Notes: a model not told the origin generated them from the sequence alone. A stretch of 42,397 bases of DNA from Chlamydiota bacterium (GCA_013288005.1 JABDCS010000015.1:1-42397); one strand, 5' to 3'; positions 1 through 9,364 are shown, numbered from the stretch's first letter. Translations and numbers: made by a program.

Positions 1-1236
1 AGCGTAACTTGTCAAGCCGCAAGACAAGCTCTACTTTTCTTGGAAGATAGTTCTTATTTCAGAAAGGTAATCAATCCCCAGCTTTCTTTACCTTTAAGAT
101 GTCGACCCGTGGGAGGCGATGAATCCACAAATCCTTCTAGAGATGGATGGCTCCCTGCAGAGTCTCGTTTTCCACCTGCGGAGGGGTGCGTAATTAGGTG
201 TCCCATTTTAGAAAGTCGAACACGGAATGATAAAGACACTGCTTTAGTTTTATCACGTTACTTAAAGAATCGCCTCAATTTTTTGGGTCCCGTTCCCAAT
301 TTTTCTGGTGATAGGAATGGTTACAATCAAACCTGTTTTTACCCTTTTATAAATAATTGTAAGAAATTTTACTATCTTGATTATTTTCCAAATACAGCAA
401 GATATTGCCTTGAGGCAAGATCTGCATTAAGAAGAAAATTCCAACATGTCACTCATTTAAAAGTAGGTGGTACTTTTGTTCAGGAACTGTCGGCATGGGG
501 ATGTTTAGATTGGAAAGATCCTAAAGGAGAGCGTCGTTTAACAGCCCCCGATTTATTCCCGAAAGTGGAGGATTGCACTTTCTCGAATCCTACAACTGAA
601 GGCTGCGAGCAATGGTTTCCTAAGTTAACTAATCTTCGTACGCTTACATTAATTGGTTGGACAGCAGAGGAATCGCAACCGATTTTACCATTTTCCGTAA
701 CATCTCTTGATTTAAGAATGTGTTACATTTCTTCTGATCTAGGCAGTTTGTTTGCAAATTTTTCACATCTAACTTCAATGGATATTTACAATCCTGTTAA
801 ATCGGATCGGAGAATGAGTGTCAATATGTGTTCAGATAGGCTACTTACTGCTTTACTGGAAAATTCTTTGGATCAAGGGAGTGCTTTTAAGCTCCAGTTC
901 TTGTGCATAGGCCCCGTGCTGTCTGAGGAAATTGAAGATCCTTTTCTCTCTGGGTTATTAGCCTCTCCGCTTGCATTGCCAATGAGACATCTTCCTGATC
1001 TTTTCCCCAGTATAAGTGAGGAGCGTCTTAAAAAATTTAAAAAGCACTTTGGTCGAAAGCTCCACTTTGAAATTCACTTAGATCCAAAAAGTAATAACAC
1101 CGATCGCTGGAAACGCATTGAAGAATTTTATCCCGATTTTTTTTTAGAGGGTTCTGTTAACTCCCTTCCTTTCACTTCAACCAGTTCGAGTGGCCATGCA
1201 GAAGTCGCATCTCAAGATTTATCTGATGAAGATTAG
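1..1236 (+). CDS. F-box/LRR-like effector candidate, array gene 1 (5' end outside window)
   Basis: The frame is open from base 1. The first 13 codons read SVTCQAARQALLF and run into LEDSSYFRK, matching the F-box-like segment of array gene 3 (ATCKAANQAVSFLEDGSYFRK). The gene therefore starts before the window, and the in-frame TTG at 40 is not a real start. The visible 411 residues hold the second half of the F-box-like helix pair, the conserved ILESRTRNDKDTALVLSRYL block, irregular leucine-rich strands (FPKLTNLRTLTL, FSHLTSMDI), the C-terminal module HFGRKLHFEIHL then RWKRIEEFYP, and a Ser/Thr-rich tail (TSTSSSGH) ending in acidic residues. It belongs to subfamily A with genes 2-4. A role as a secreted adaptor that recruits host ubiquitin ligase is inference from the F-box-plus-LRR layout. 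Confidence 0.8.
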   Translation, partial: SVTCQAARQALLFLEDSSYFRKVINPQLSLPLRCRPVGGDESTNPSRDGWLPAESRFPPAEGCVIRCPILESRTRNDKDTALVLSRYLKNRLNFLGPVPNFSGDRNGYNQTCFYPFINNCKKFYYLDYFPNTARYCLEARSALRRKFQHVTHLKVGGTFVQELSAWGCLDWKDPKGERRLTAPDLFPKVEDCTFSNPTTEGCEQWFPKLTNLRTLTLIGWTAEESQPILPFSVTSLDLRMCYISSDLGSLFANFSHLTSMDIYNPVKSDRRMSVNMCSDRLLTALLENSLDQGSAFKLQFLCIGPVLSEEIEDPFLSGLLASPLALPMRHLPDLFPSISEERLKKFKKHFGRKLHFEIHLDPKSNNTDRWKRIEEFYPDFFLEGSVNSLPFTSTSSSGHAEVASQDLSDED

Positions 1237-1341
1237 AACTTTAGTTGCAGATCTTTCAACTGTTTTGCGTAGTAAAACTGAATGTGTCTCACGCTGATGG
1301 CGAGTCTTTTTGAGTTAGCTAGATTATCGTTCGTTTAAAGG

Positions 1342-1357
1342 GATACACCCTCTAAGA
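1342..1357 (+). repeat. 16-bp repeat, copy 1
   Basis: GATACACCCTCTAAGA occurs here, in the 267-bp gap between array genes 1 and 2, and identically at 34972-34987 just before the MsrBA gene. The rest of this gap is AT-rich, and I see no other gene or strong hairpin in it. The function is unknown and chance is possible. Confidence 0.4.
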
Positions 1358-1503
1358 GGAATGGGATAAAGTCTACTCCTTCTTTCCGATTTAAAATGTT
1401 TTATTCACATATCTATAACTAAATAATATATTTATTTCTTTTTTTATTTAAGAAATAATCATATAATTAACTATTCTAACAATAAATGAAATATAGAGAT
1501 AAT

Positions 1504-2931
1504 ATGTCTGTAAACAATTGTGATCTTTCAAGTTCAAGTAAAGCGTTGCATGGGGCTTCTGTGAGGGACGACTTGGTGAACAGCTCAAAAGAAGAAGAGC
1601 GAACGGTTAGTCAGCAGCCGTTAACAATTGGAAGAAATCCTGTACGAGAGGGGCTTTCTCTGCTTTTTGGAGACGTATTTCCTACCCTTGCTTCACATCT
1701 CGATCTCGATGCAATCGCATGGTTGGGTACTTCTTGTCGAGCTGCCAGACGGGCGCATTGCCGTTTAGAAGGAGAGTCTTATTTTAAGGGGATTGATAGC
1801 AATGCCTGCCAAAATCCTATAGTACCACCACACCCTCAACATCTTATTCCTATAAGATGCCAACCCCGCCGTTTAGTCGGTGAATCCACCTCTTCCGCTG
1901 CACATGGGTCCATTCTTCCTGAATCTCGTTTCCCACCTCCTGATCCACGTTATATTCGTTGTCCAATTCTTGAAACGCGAACAAGGAATGATAAGGATAC
2001 TAATGCGGTTTTAGCTCGATATATGAAGGGTCGTCTTAATTTTTATGCAGATACAAATGACGGTTTATACCCCTTGTATTCTTTTTATCCTTTTATCAAT
2101 GGTTGTAGAGAGTTTTGTATGGTAGATTCATCTCCAAATCGAATAAAGGGATGGGTTTTCGATGCAAGGTCTAGATTGAACCCCCAAAAATTTGAATGTG
2201 TAAAGGATCTTACATTAGATTGTGCTGCAGCTGATCAAGTATTCCGAGCTGCTGTCGATTCATTTCCCAAAGTTGAGCGTTTCACATTGTGTAATGCTAA
2301 GAATTCAACTATCGGTCAATGGTTGAGGAACTTACCTTCCGTTCATACAGTCACACTGGAAAATTGGATTTTGCGGGAGCACCCACCTATTCTACCTCCA
2401 AATCTAAAAAAACTAAAATTAACTAATTGCTACTTTGCTTTTGGCCCTGATAATTTATCGGCAAATTTTGCTCATCTTACTTCTATTGATATTTACAATG
2501 ATCAAAAAAAACGTAGTATTTTTGGTCACAATATGTGTTCGGATCAAATGCTAACTTCCTTACTGCGAAATTCTTTGGAAGAGGGCCCCTCGTTTAAGCT
2601 AGGTTATTTATGCATAGGCCCTATCAATCCCTCGAAGGAACATGATAAGCTTTCTCAGTTATTGGCCACTAAGAAGGCCTTTCCTGTAGAATGCGTTACA
2701 CACCTTTTCCCACTTATTACTACTAAAGGTCTAAGAAGCTTTCAAGAGCATTTCGGACGGAAGATTAACTTTAAAATATACGTCAAGGAACAAGGAAAGC
2801 GCTCTTTCTGGAAACGAATAGAGGGATTTTCTCCTATATATTCTTCTGATAGTGCTTCTAGTGTGAGTAGTGCAAGTTCTACAAGTAGTCGGTCGAGTTC
2901 CCCCGCTGTTATTCCCTTAGATCAAGATTAA
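1504..2931 (+). CDS. F-box/LRR-like effector candidate, array gene 2
   Basis: The 475-residue protein is a subfamily A paralogue. I chose ATG 1504 (MSVNNCDLSSSS) over the in-frame ATG 1486 because its paralogues begin MSL or MSS; no strong Shine-Dalgarno decides the matter. The N-terminus is Ser-rich and polar. The F-box-like segment lies at about residues 47-85 (HLDLDAIAWLGTSCRAARRA). The conserved ILETRTRNDKDTNAVLARY block follows, then a leucine-rich middle (LPSVHTVTLENW, PPNLKKLKLTNC, FAHLTSIDIYN). The C-terminal module is HFGRKINFKIYV then FWKRIEGF. The tail is a long Ser run ending PAVIPLDQD, almost the same as gene 3 (PEVIPLDQD). A preceding AT-rich gap suggests it has its own promoter. 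Secretion and F-box function are inferred. Confidence 0.75.
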   Translation: MSVNNCDLSSSSKALHGASVRDDLVNSSKEEERTVSQQPLTIGRNPVREGLSLLFGDVFPTLASHLDLDAIAWLGTSCRAARRAHCRLEGESYFKGIDSNACQNPIVPPHPQHLIPIRCQPRRLVGESTSSAAHGSILPESRFPPPDPRYIRCPILETRTRNDKDTNAVLARYMKGRLNFYADTNDGLYPLYSFYPFINGCREFCMVDSSPNRIKGWVFDARSRLNPQKFECVKDLTLDCAAADQVFRAAVDSFPKVERFTLCNAKNSTIGQWLRNLPSVHTVTLENWILREHPPILPPNLKKLKLTNCYFAFGPDNLSANFAHLTSIDIYNDQKKRSIFGHNMCSDQMLTSLLRNSLEEGPSFKLGYLCIGPINPSKEHDKLSQLLATKKAFPVECVTHLFPLITTKGLRSFQEHFGRKINFKIYVKEQGKRSFWKRIEGFSPIYSSDSASSVSSASSTSSRSSSPAVIPLDQD

Positions 2932-3048
2932 ATTTTTCTGGGTTTAAGAGGAGCTGTTTTTGTTAAAACAACACCCTTTTTTTCTGTTTTTATTGGAGAA
3001 GTCGATGTTATAGTTTCTGGATCTCGTTATTAAAAAGATTGTATTATT

Positions 3049-4695
3049 ATGTCTTTAAGCAGGGGTTTTTGCGGTCCTGTTCATGCTCCAGATTGGTCGA
3101 TTATGAGAAGCGAATTAGAGAGGGAGCTAGCAAAGGTCCGCGATTATCAGAATGCACAACTCGCCGGAAGTCGCGTTCATATAGATATTACCTCTGTAAG
3201 AGCACTCCTAGATAATCCTAAAATTTCTCATTCCAACATGCCTCCAGAACTTCGCGACAACTATCATTGGCTGAAGAGCACCTATGAGGCCATTAGATGT
3301 TTTGAGCGGGTCAAAGAAGAAGGGGGGAGCACTTGCGAGAAGACATTACACAGCGGAGGAGATCCCGTAAAAGAGGGTCTTTCTCTGCTTTTTAAGCCCT
3401 GTAATTTTAAAGGAACAGTTGGAATATTTTCCGATTTGGACGATCTCGCAAAACTAGGGGCTACTTGTAAAGCTGCTAATCAAGCTGTAAGCTTTTTAGA
3501 AGATGGGTCTTATTTTAGGAAGAATCTAACAAATTCCAATCGCAATTTTCCGTTAAGATGCCGACCAGACCAAGTAGTGGGTGAAACCACTCATCCCGCT
3601 GCTCAGGGATGGCTACGCGCAAAGTTTCCTTTCCCTTTTCCAGAAAATCCTTTTCCGCCTCATGAGGCATCAACAATCAGTTGTCCCATTTTGGAAAGTC
3701 GAACACGGAATGATAGCGATAATGCTTTAGTTTTATTTCGATACTTGACAAAACGGCTTAATTTTTCTATAGGTGACGAAGATGTGCATTCTTATTCTAG
3801 TTCTTTTTATCCTTTTATTAATCATTGTCGAGAATTTTATTATCAGCTTAATTCAACTCGAAATGTAACTAGGTGGCTTCTTGATACGAAAATTGCGAGG
3901 GCAAAAAAATTTGAAGACGTAACTCATCTTACATTTAATAATTCTTTTATTGACTTATCAAGGACGTGGGATTGCGAAGATTGGGAGCAGATGGGTCACC
4001 GTTTAAAAGCGCAAGATTTATTTCCTAATGTTCAACATTTAGCTGTGTACGGTTCAACTACTGAAGACATCAATCAATGGACACCAAGATTATCTTGTCT
4101 TCATACACTTTCATTAGGTGGCTGGAGGCAAGACAGTGAGGGTAGGCAACTGATTTTACCTCCTTCTGTGAAGGAACTTAATTTAACAGGATGTGCTATT
4201 CATCTTAATTTTCCTATTTTATCACTAAGTTTTGAACATCTAACCTCATTAGATATTAGTAATGCTAGAATAACTTCCCCTAGACATGTCGTTATGTGTT
4301 CTGATCAAATGCTAAATGCTCTACTTGAAAATTCTTGGAAAAAAGGAAGTGCTTTTAAGCTCTCCAATTTATGTATCGGCCCTGTCTGTCCCCAAGATAT
4401 TCAAGATCGTGATCTCTTCCAGTTATTAGCTTATTCCCGCGCTTTGCCTATGAGATACTTGCCCATGCTTTTTCCCAATATTACTGCGCCATGTCTGGAA
4501 AGATTTCAAGCGCACTTTGGTCGAAAGCTCTGCTTTGAAATTTACTTACATTCAGGAAATAACGTCGATCGCTGGAAAAGAATAGAAGAATTTTATCCTG
4601 AAATTTCCTTAGAAAACTCGTTAAGCTCAAGTACTTCAAGTTCCAGTTGTAGTAGCTCGAGTTCTCCTGAAGTTATTCCGCTCGATCAAGATTAA
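3049..4695 (+). CDS. F-box/LRR-like effector candidate, array gene 3
   Basis: At 548 residues this is the longest complete array member. It carries an extra N-terminal region of about 100 residues, shared only with gene 4 among the complete members, that contains VRDYQNAQL (residues 30-38) and predicted helices. The F-box-like segment is at about 107-150 (FSDLDDLAKLGATCKAANQAV). It is followed by ILESRTRNDSDNALVLFRYL, leucine-rich strands (LSCLHTLSLGGW, PPSVKELNLTGC, FEHLTSLDISN) and HFGRKLCFEIYL with RWKRIEEFYPE. The tail is a dense Ser run ending PEVIPLDQD. Gene 4 starts only 32 bp downstream, so the two may share a transcript. No catalytic motif is visible, and the LRR units are too irregular to count. 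Confidence 0.77.
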   Translation: MSLSRGFCGPVHAPDWSIMRSELERELAKVRDYQNAQLAGSRVHIDITSVRALLDNPKISHSNMPPELRDNYHWLKSTYEAIRCFERVKEEGGSTCEKTLHSGGDPVKEGLSLLFKPCNFKGTVGIFSDLDDLAKLGATCKAANQAVSFLEDGSYFRKNLTNSNRNFPLRCRPDQVVGETTHPAAQGWLRAKFPFPFPENPFPPHEASTISCPILESRTRNDSDNALVLFRYLTKRLNFSIGDEDVHSYSSSFYPFINHCREFYYQLNSTRNVTRWLLDTKIARAKKFEDVTHLTFNNSFIDLSRTWDCEDWEQMGHRLKAQDLFPNVQHLAVYGSTTEDINQWTPRLSCLHTLSLGGWRQDSEGRQLILPPSVKELNLTGCAIHLNFPILSLSFEHLTSLDISNARITSPRHVVMCSDQMLNALLENSWKKGSAFKLSNLCIGPVCPQDIQDRDLFQLLAYSRALPMRYLPMLFPNITAPCLERFQAHFGRKLCFEIYLHSGNNVDRWKRIEEFYPEISLENSLSSSTSSSSCSSSSSPEVIPLDQD

Positions 4696-4727
4696 GAAAA
4701 TATCTATGAAGTTTAGGAAATAGGGCT

Positions 4728-6296
4728 ATGTCTTTACGTACTTGCACTTATGCCAGTGTGTTGACTCCTGTAGACAATCATGTGCTAGCGCGTTGGTTGG
4801 AGCGTGGACAAGCTGATGTTCGAGATTATCAGAACTCCCAACTCAATAGAACCGCTACAAGTGTAAATATAACCGAAATCAAGAGACAGTTGGCAGTACT
4901 AGGGGAGCATCTTACAGCCATGTCGCGAGAAAATCGGTATTGCTATGATAGGTTGGCGCAGAATTGCAGAATACTTGAGCTTCATGAAGATCTAACAAAA
5001 ACTGACGCGCCTAAGGAGGTTGTAAAAACGAGCGAAGTTTCTAGGGCTCTGTTGGGTATTTCTTGGTTTTTTCGGCCTGAGGTATACAAATTTCAAGTCG
5101 CTTCATGGCTCGACCTTGATGACCTTGCCTATTTAAGTAGGACTTGTCGAGCTGCCAGGAACGTTAATCGTATAGTCGAAGGACTTTCCTATTTTCAAAA
5201 TATCACAGATCCTAAACGCTGCATTCCTTTAAGATGTCACTCTAATAAAAGTGCAGAATCAGCTGATTCTTCTACAGAAGGCTGTTTTCCTCTAGCGACT
5301 GATTTCCCTCCCAATAAGTGTTTGATTAAATGCCCCATTCTTGGGGGTCGAACGTGGCATGATGAAAGAACTACGAAAGTTTTAATGCGCTATCTTGTCA
5401 TCCATCTAAGGTTTGTTCTTCACACGCATTCAGAAGATGTCGATATTTTTTATCCATTCCTAGACAAATGTAGGGAGTTTTCCTCTAGGACAGGTAAGGC
5501 AACGAAGTGGATCCTTCAAGCACGGTCGCTATTGAAAAAAAAATTCGAGCATGTGACCGATCTTTTCGTGAATCGCTGGTTCTTAGAATCATCATCAACA
5601 TGGGGATGTAAAGATTGGGAGGATCCTAAAGGCCAACGTCGATTAACTCCTCAAGAGATGTTTCCAAACGTTGAGCACCTAAGTGTAAAATGCATGGCGG
5701 GTATGCATGAAAGTATTGCAGAATGGCTCCAGAAATTACCCCATCTTACTACTTTTTCGTTGCAGTACTGGTTTGGTCCTGAGATTCACCCTCAGTTCCG
5801 TCCTCTATTACCTCAATCAGTTACAAAACTTAATTTAATAGATTGTTGCCTTTCTACTAATCCGAATAATTTTCTTGTGGATTTTGCTCATCTGACTTCA
5901 ATCGATATTGATAATTCAATTAAATTTGGTGATGGAAGTTTAATTACAATGTGCTCGGATGGAATGCTAATGGCTTTGTTGAAAAATGCTTTAGATACAA
6001 GCTCTTTCAAACTTAGTCACTTATGTATGGGACCTATTGATCTTTGCGAAATCGAAGATCCCTCTTTGTCTACTGCTCTCGCAACACCGCGAGCCTTGCC
6101 TATGAGGCACCTCCCACGACTCTTTCGTGATATTACTTGGGCCTCGCTAAAAAGATTTCGAGATCATTTTGGTCGAAGCCTCCACTTTGAAATTCACCTT
6201 AAAGATAAAGAAAACCTAGATATATCTGGTGTTAAGCAGAGTAGAAAAGTGGACCGTTGGAAACGAGTTGAGGAATTTTTTCCTCAACAACTTTAG
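4728..6296 (+). CDS. F-box/LRR-like effector candidate, array gene 4 (tail lost by frame change)
   Basis: This 522-residue subfamily A paralogue has an AGGAAA ribosome-binding site just ahead of ATG 4728. Like gene 3 it has a longer N-terminus with VRDYQNSQL (31-39). Its F-box-like segment at about 108-150 is the best match in the array (WLDLDDLAYLSRTCRAARNV). The ILGGRTWHDERTTKVLMRYL block and leucine-rich middle are present, and the C-terminal module is HFGRSLHFEIHL then RWKRVEEFFPQQL. Translation stops at 6296 where genes 1-3 continue into a Ser-rich tail. A Ser-rich tail is encoded right after the stop in the +1 frame (6292-6393), so a one-base insertion probably truncated the protein. 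The core domains are intact. Confidence 0.77.
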   Translation: MSLRTCTYASVLTPVDNHVLARWLERGQADVRDYQNSQLNRTATSVNITEIKRQLAVLGEHLTAMSRENRYCYDRLAQNCRILELHEDLTKTDAPKEVVKTSEVSRALLGISWFFRPEVYKFQVASWLDLDDLAYLSRTCRAARNVNRIVEGLSYFQNITDPKRCIPLRCHSNKSAESADSSTEGCFPLATDFPPNKCLIKCPILGGRTWHDERTTKVLMRYLVIHLRFVLHTHSEDVDIFYPFLDKCREFSSRTGKATKWILQARSLLKKKFEHVTDLFVNRWFLESSSTWGCKDWEDPKGQRRLTPQEMFPNVEHLSVKCMAGMHESIAEWLQKLPHLTTFSLQYWFGPEIHPQFRPLLPQSVTKLNLIDCCLSTNPNNFLVDFAHLTSIDIDNSIKFGDGSLITMCSDGMLMALLKNALDTSSFKLSHLCMGPIDLCEIEDPSLSTALATPRALPMRHLPRLFRDITWASLKRFRDHFGRSLHFEIHLKDKENLDISGVKQSRKVDRWKRVEEFFPQQL

Positions 6297-6393
6297 GACC
6301 TCTTCAAGTTCTCGTAGTTCGAACTCGCATTTAGCTCCTATTTCTTCTACCCACGATTCACTTAGAGAAATTCAAAATATCCCATTCGCTTAA
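6292..6393 (+). other. Out-of-frame Ser-rich tail of array gene 4
   Basis: Read from 6292 in the +1 frame relative to gene 4, the sequence gives FRTSSSSSRSSNSHL and continues through ISSTHDSLREI to a TAA at 6391-6393. This matches the low-complexity tails of genes 1-3 in place and composition. It is most simply a former in-frame tail displaced by one inserted base near the T6 run at 6276-6281 or near the stop. Recoding (a +1 shift) is possible but unsupported. The rest of the gap up to gene 5 is AT-rich with nothing else recognised. Confidence 0.65.
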
Positions 6394-6543
6394 TTTTAGT
6401 TGCGCCTTGTCTTGAGATTTCATGAACTAAAAAAATCTGTGATTTCAATTTAAATCATAGTTAACAAATTGATATGCTCCTTTCCGTTTCTTCGAAATTT
6501 AGAAAGATCCGAGAAAATTTTGCATCAAAATCGTTAGATCACT

Positions 6544-7827
6544 ATGTCTTCCATTCCTCGTATACCAAGTTCAATTCCTCTTCCTTATGAACGGGGAGTG
6601 AAGAAGGCTGACAAAGCCTTTCCTGAGCCATCGAATAGTCCTGTCTCTTTTGCAACTAGAATCCAATCGCGCTCAACTTTGGACGTGATGGTAAACGAGA
6701 AGTTTTTTTTTAGAGGCACTTTAGGTACATTCTTAGAGGTTGATGATCTGAGCAATTTAGCTTTGGTCAGCCGAATAACAAAGAAAGCTGTCGATCTTTT
6801 CCATCTAAATTATCCTCTTCTTCAAAATGTTACCGACCCCCAACATGTTTTTTCTGTTAAGAAAAACTGCCAAGAACCTCTTCTCTTTCCTCCTACTTCT
6901 GGTGAATACCGATCGCCCCTCTTGCAAAATCGAGTGACATTTAATGCCGAAGAGGGTGCAGTTTTAAAACGTTATGTAAAGAGCCTGGGATTTTCTCTCC
7001 CTAGAGAATTTGAGCAATGTTCGCATGAGTTTTTCTATCTTTTTTCCGACAAGCTGCAATGTATGAGCTTACCAAGCGAAAATACAAATTTAGGATTATT
7101 TCACTTTATCCTGGATCTGCGTCATAGATGGAAAAGAAAATTTGAAAATGTCACGTATTTAAAATTTTATCGAGCTCCTTTTTCTGACGATTGGCAAGGA
7201 ATAGGATGGAATGGAGTCACAAAACCCATGGTCGCAGCCGACATGTTCCCTCAATTACAGCATTTGGAAGTGGATTGTACAAAGATGCCCCTCTGGGCAA
7301 CTTTAGTAACCAAGGATTGGCTACCGTTAATTAGCACTTTTACGATCCATAACTGGGATGGAGTGGCTGGATATTTGACCCAACACGATCCAGAGCCACA
7401 ATATCCTTTACGAAATCTTAATTTACGGAATTGTCTTCTTTTAGATGAAGGTCATGTTTTTTTTAGCAATTTGTCAGCTTTACAATCTTTAGATGATAAC
7501 CATGATGATGAGCGCCAACTTTCGCCTGTTAGACTTCGTACTCTTAGTGAATATTGTCCTCATCTCAAGCATTTTTCTGTTGGAAAGATTGATCTGGCTG
7601 AAATTAGGGATGAGAAATTACGACAGGAAATTCTAGGGTCAGAAGTGTTGCCTCTGGAAATCATTCCCAAATTGTATCCGTCTGTATCTTTAGATGATCT
7701 CCAGAGATTCCAAAAGCAGTTTCGTGATCGCTTGCATTTTCAAGTTTGTTTTTGGAATTGGACGCAGGATATGAATGGAGAGAATGTTCAAAGAGAGTAT
7801 TCAAAGAGAGTTGAAGGATTTCTCTGA
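6544..7827 (+). CDS. F-box/LRR-like effector candidate, array gene 5
   Basis: This 427-residue protein is the first member of subfamily B (genes 5-8). The N-terminus is Ser/Pro-rich (MSSIPRIPSSIPLPYERG). The F-box-like segment is at about 52-88 (TFLEVDDLSNLALVSRITKKAV) and is the only one with a Ser where the others have a Cys in TCR. The family block is LLQNRVTFNAEEGAVLKRYV, followed by a conserved RKFENVTYLKFYR strand, leucine-rich strands (FPQLQHLEVDC, YPLRNLNLRNC) and the subfamily motif CPHLKHFSVGKIDL. It ends QFRDRLHFQVCFWNW then SKRVEGFL with no Ser tail. Gene 6 follows after 49 bp. Function is unknown beyond the family inference. Confidence 0.73.
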   Translation: MSSIPRIPSSIPLPYERGVKKADKAFPEPSNSPVSFATRIQSRSTLDVMVNEKFFFRGTLGTFLEVDDLSNLALVSRITKKAVDLFHLNYPLLQNVTDPQHVFSVKKNCQEPLLFPPTSGEYRSPLLQNRVTFNAEEGAVLKRYVKSLGFSLPREFEQCSHEFFYLFSDKLQCMSLPSENTNLGLFHFILDLRHRWKRKFENVTYLKFYRAPFSDDWQGIGWNGVTKPMVAADMFPQLQHLEVDCTKMPLWATLVTKDWLPLISTFTIHNWDGVAGYLTQHDPEPQYPLRNLNLRNCLLLDEGHVFFSNLSALQSLDDNHDDERQLSPVRLRTLSEYCPHLKHFSVGKIDLAEIRDEKLRQEILGSEVLPLEIIPKLYPSVSLDDLQRFQKQFRDRLHFQVCFWNWTQDMNGENVQREYSKRVEGFL

Positions 7828-7876
7828 TTTCTTCTACTTTACTTAACTTTTCTCATCTAAAAAAGGTGTGTTATTT

Positions 7877-9325
7877 ATGGGTTCCTCCATTGATGCGTAT
7901 AGTTTAGCAAGAAGATTTGATCTGGTAGAAAGCCCACAAACAATTGCTACATCAGATGGGTCTTCCTCTTCTAGAAGAGAAGACTTGGAGTCAAAAAGCC
8001 CTGTTTCGATCTCGAAAGGGACTCAAGCGGTGCCTTCCTCTGGGGTAACATGGCAAGGAAGAGAAATATCTAAGATATATTTTACAATACCAGTTCTGAA
8101 GACTTTTTATTCTCATGGGATACTCTATTGCGTTGGACTTAGCTCTTTGCTCGAAATCGATGACTTAAGTCGTTTAGCTTCCACTTGTCGTTTAACCTAC
8201 CACGGCTATCAGCCTCCCCATTTTGAAAATATAGAGAATCCGCAAAAGCCTATTTCCCTAACTGGAACGTTGCAAAATAGAGCCACATTCCCCCATGCAA
8301 CCATTCCTGTTAGAGCCAGCTTTCTAAAAGGCAGAAAGATGATTACTGAAGAGACTGGTGAAGCTGTAAAACGCTTAGCAAGACAACTGCATCTTACGTT
8401 GCCTACAAACTTTACGCATAAATTTCTCTATCCTTTTTCGGATCAGTTAGTATCGATTGTATGTCCTCCTGAATCCCAGCATACAAAATTTTTACATCAT
8501 ACTCTTACAATGAGACATGCACAGCGGAAAAAATTTGAAAATGTCGAGTGTTTAAAGTTAAGTAGAGGATTTGATTCCGAAAGATGGCGAGTTGCGGATT
8601 GGAATGACCCGACCGGTTTACGTGTAATGGGTGCTTCCAATATGTTTCCGAAATTGCAGAAATTATCGATAGATTGTAGATGGAGTTCACTAGCACAAAC
8701 GATGAATCTCGAAGAGTGGTTACCTAGGCTGGATACGTTAAGTATCAGAAATTGTTCCAATATTGATAATGATCCCTTTCCCCAAAAGGAATATCCCTTA
8801 CAAGTTCTTAATTTGCGATCTTCTCTTTTTCTTGATGGGAGTAGATTTTTAAAATTATTTCCTCGTCTCCAGCGTCTAAGGCAATTTGAGCATTCAAAAA
8901 TCCATGACGACTGGAAAAGAACGCTTTCTAGACCGAAATTAGAAGCCCTTCTTCTTTGTCCCCATCTCCGAGAGCTTTCTGTGGGCCGAATTGATCTCCG
9001 AAAAATAAAAAATAGGCCGCTGCGAAGAGAGCTTTCAGCGCCAGGTACTTTGTCTGTCGATAACTTGCGTAAACTTTTTCCTTCACTCGCTTTAAAAGAG
9101 GGAACAGTTGATATAGTCGAGCAGTTTCAAGATAAATTTGGAAAGCAGCTGAATTTTATCGTTTATTTTCTTAATTCTGCGTGTAATTCGTCGGGTGACG
9201 TTGTGCTGCTCCCTACTTCGAAACGAGTGGAGGGGTTTGGCCTAGAACCTTCTCCAGTCGGTAGTTCTTCTAGCTCTAGCTCGAAGTCAGATCTACAAAA
9301 TCAAAGAGGTGAATTTGAGATGTAA
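7877..9325 (+). CDS. F-box/LRR-like effector candidate, array gene 6
   Basis: This is a 482-residue subfamily B protein. The start is ATG 7877 (MGSSIDAYSLARRF), because AAAAGG at 7861-7866 sits at normal spacing; the in-frame GTG at 7868 is too close. The N-terminus is Ser-rich, followed by VTWQGREISK, which recurs in gene 8 as TTWHGRKMRR. The F-box-like segment is at about 78-110 (LLEIDDLSRLASTCRLTYHG). The RKKFENVECLKLSR strand, FPKLQKLSIDC, YPLQVLNLRSS and CPHLRELSVGRIDL mark the leucine-rich part. The end module is KFGKQLNFIVYFLN then SKRVEGFG, with a poly-Ser tail SSSSSSSK and a charged end. Confidence 0.75.
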   Translation: MGSSIDAYSLARRFDLVESPQTIATSDGSSSSRREDLESKSPVSISKGTQAVPSSGVTWQGREISKIYFTIPVLKTFYSHGILYCVGLSSLLEIDDLSRLASTCRLTYHGYQPPHFENIENPQKPISLTGTLQNRATFPHATIPVRASFLKGRKMITEETGEAVKRLARQLHLTLPTNFTHKFLYPFSDQLVSIVCPPESQHTKFLHHTLTMRHAQRKKFENVECLKLSRGFDSERWRVADWNDPTGLRVMGASNMFPKLQKLSIDCRWSSLAQTMNLEEWLPRLDTLSIRNCSNIDNDPFPQKEYPLQVLNLRSSLFLDGSRFLKLFPRLQRLRQFEHSKIHDDWKRTLSRPKLEALLLCPHLRELSVGRIDLRKIKNRPLRRELSAPGTLSVDNLRKLFPSLALKEGTVDIVEQFQDKFGKQLNFIVYFLNSACNSSGDVVLLPTSKRVEGFGLEPSPVGSSSSSSSKSDLQNQRGEFEM

Positions 9326-9364
9326 TAATTTATTACATCGAACAATTAAATTTATTTTTAATTG
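9319..9364 (+). terminator. Tandem AT-rich palindromes after array gene 6
   Basis: A 21-bp perfect palindrome (GATGTAATAA, T, TTATTACATC; 9319-9339) overlaps the stop codon of gene 6. It is followed at once by an 8-bp stem-loop (CAATTAAA, loop TTTATT, TTTAATTG; 9343-9364). Together they could end transcription or protect the mRNA 3' end. Low GC makes termination uncertain. Confidence 0.4.

Noticed and set aside
40..54. TTG at 40 as the start of array gene 1
   Set aside because: The frame is open to base 1 and the upstream codons match the F-box-like segment of gene 3, so the gene begins outside the window.
4630..4675. Phase-variable simple repeat in the Ser tail of gene 3
   Set aside because: Ser codons are mixed and do not form perfect DNA repeat units, so slippage is unlikely.
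6276..6281. Programmed +1 frameshifting on the T6 run of array gene 4
   Set aside because: No slippery codon context or stimulatory structure is evident; a simple insertion explains the tail displacement.
8497..8760. Minus-strand frames inside array gene 6
   Set aside because: Shadows of a paralogous coding region; the motifs are conserved on the plus strand only.
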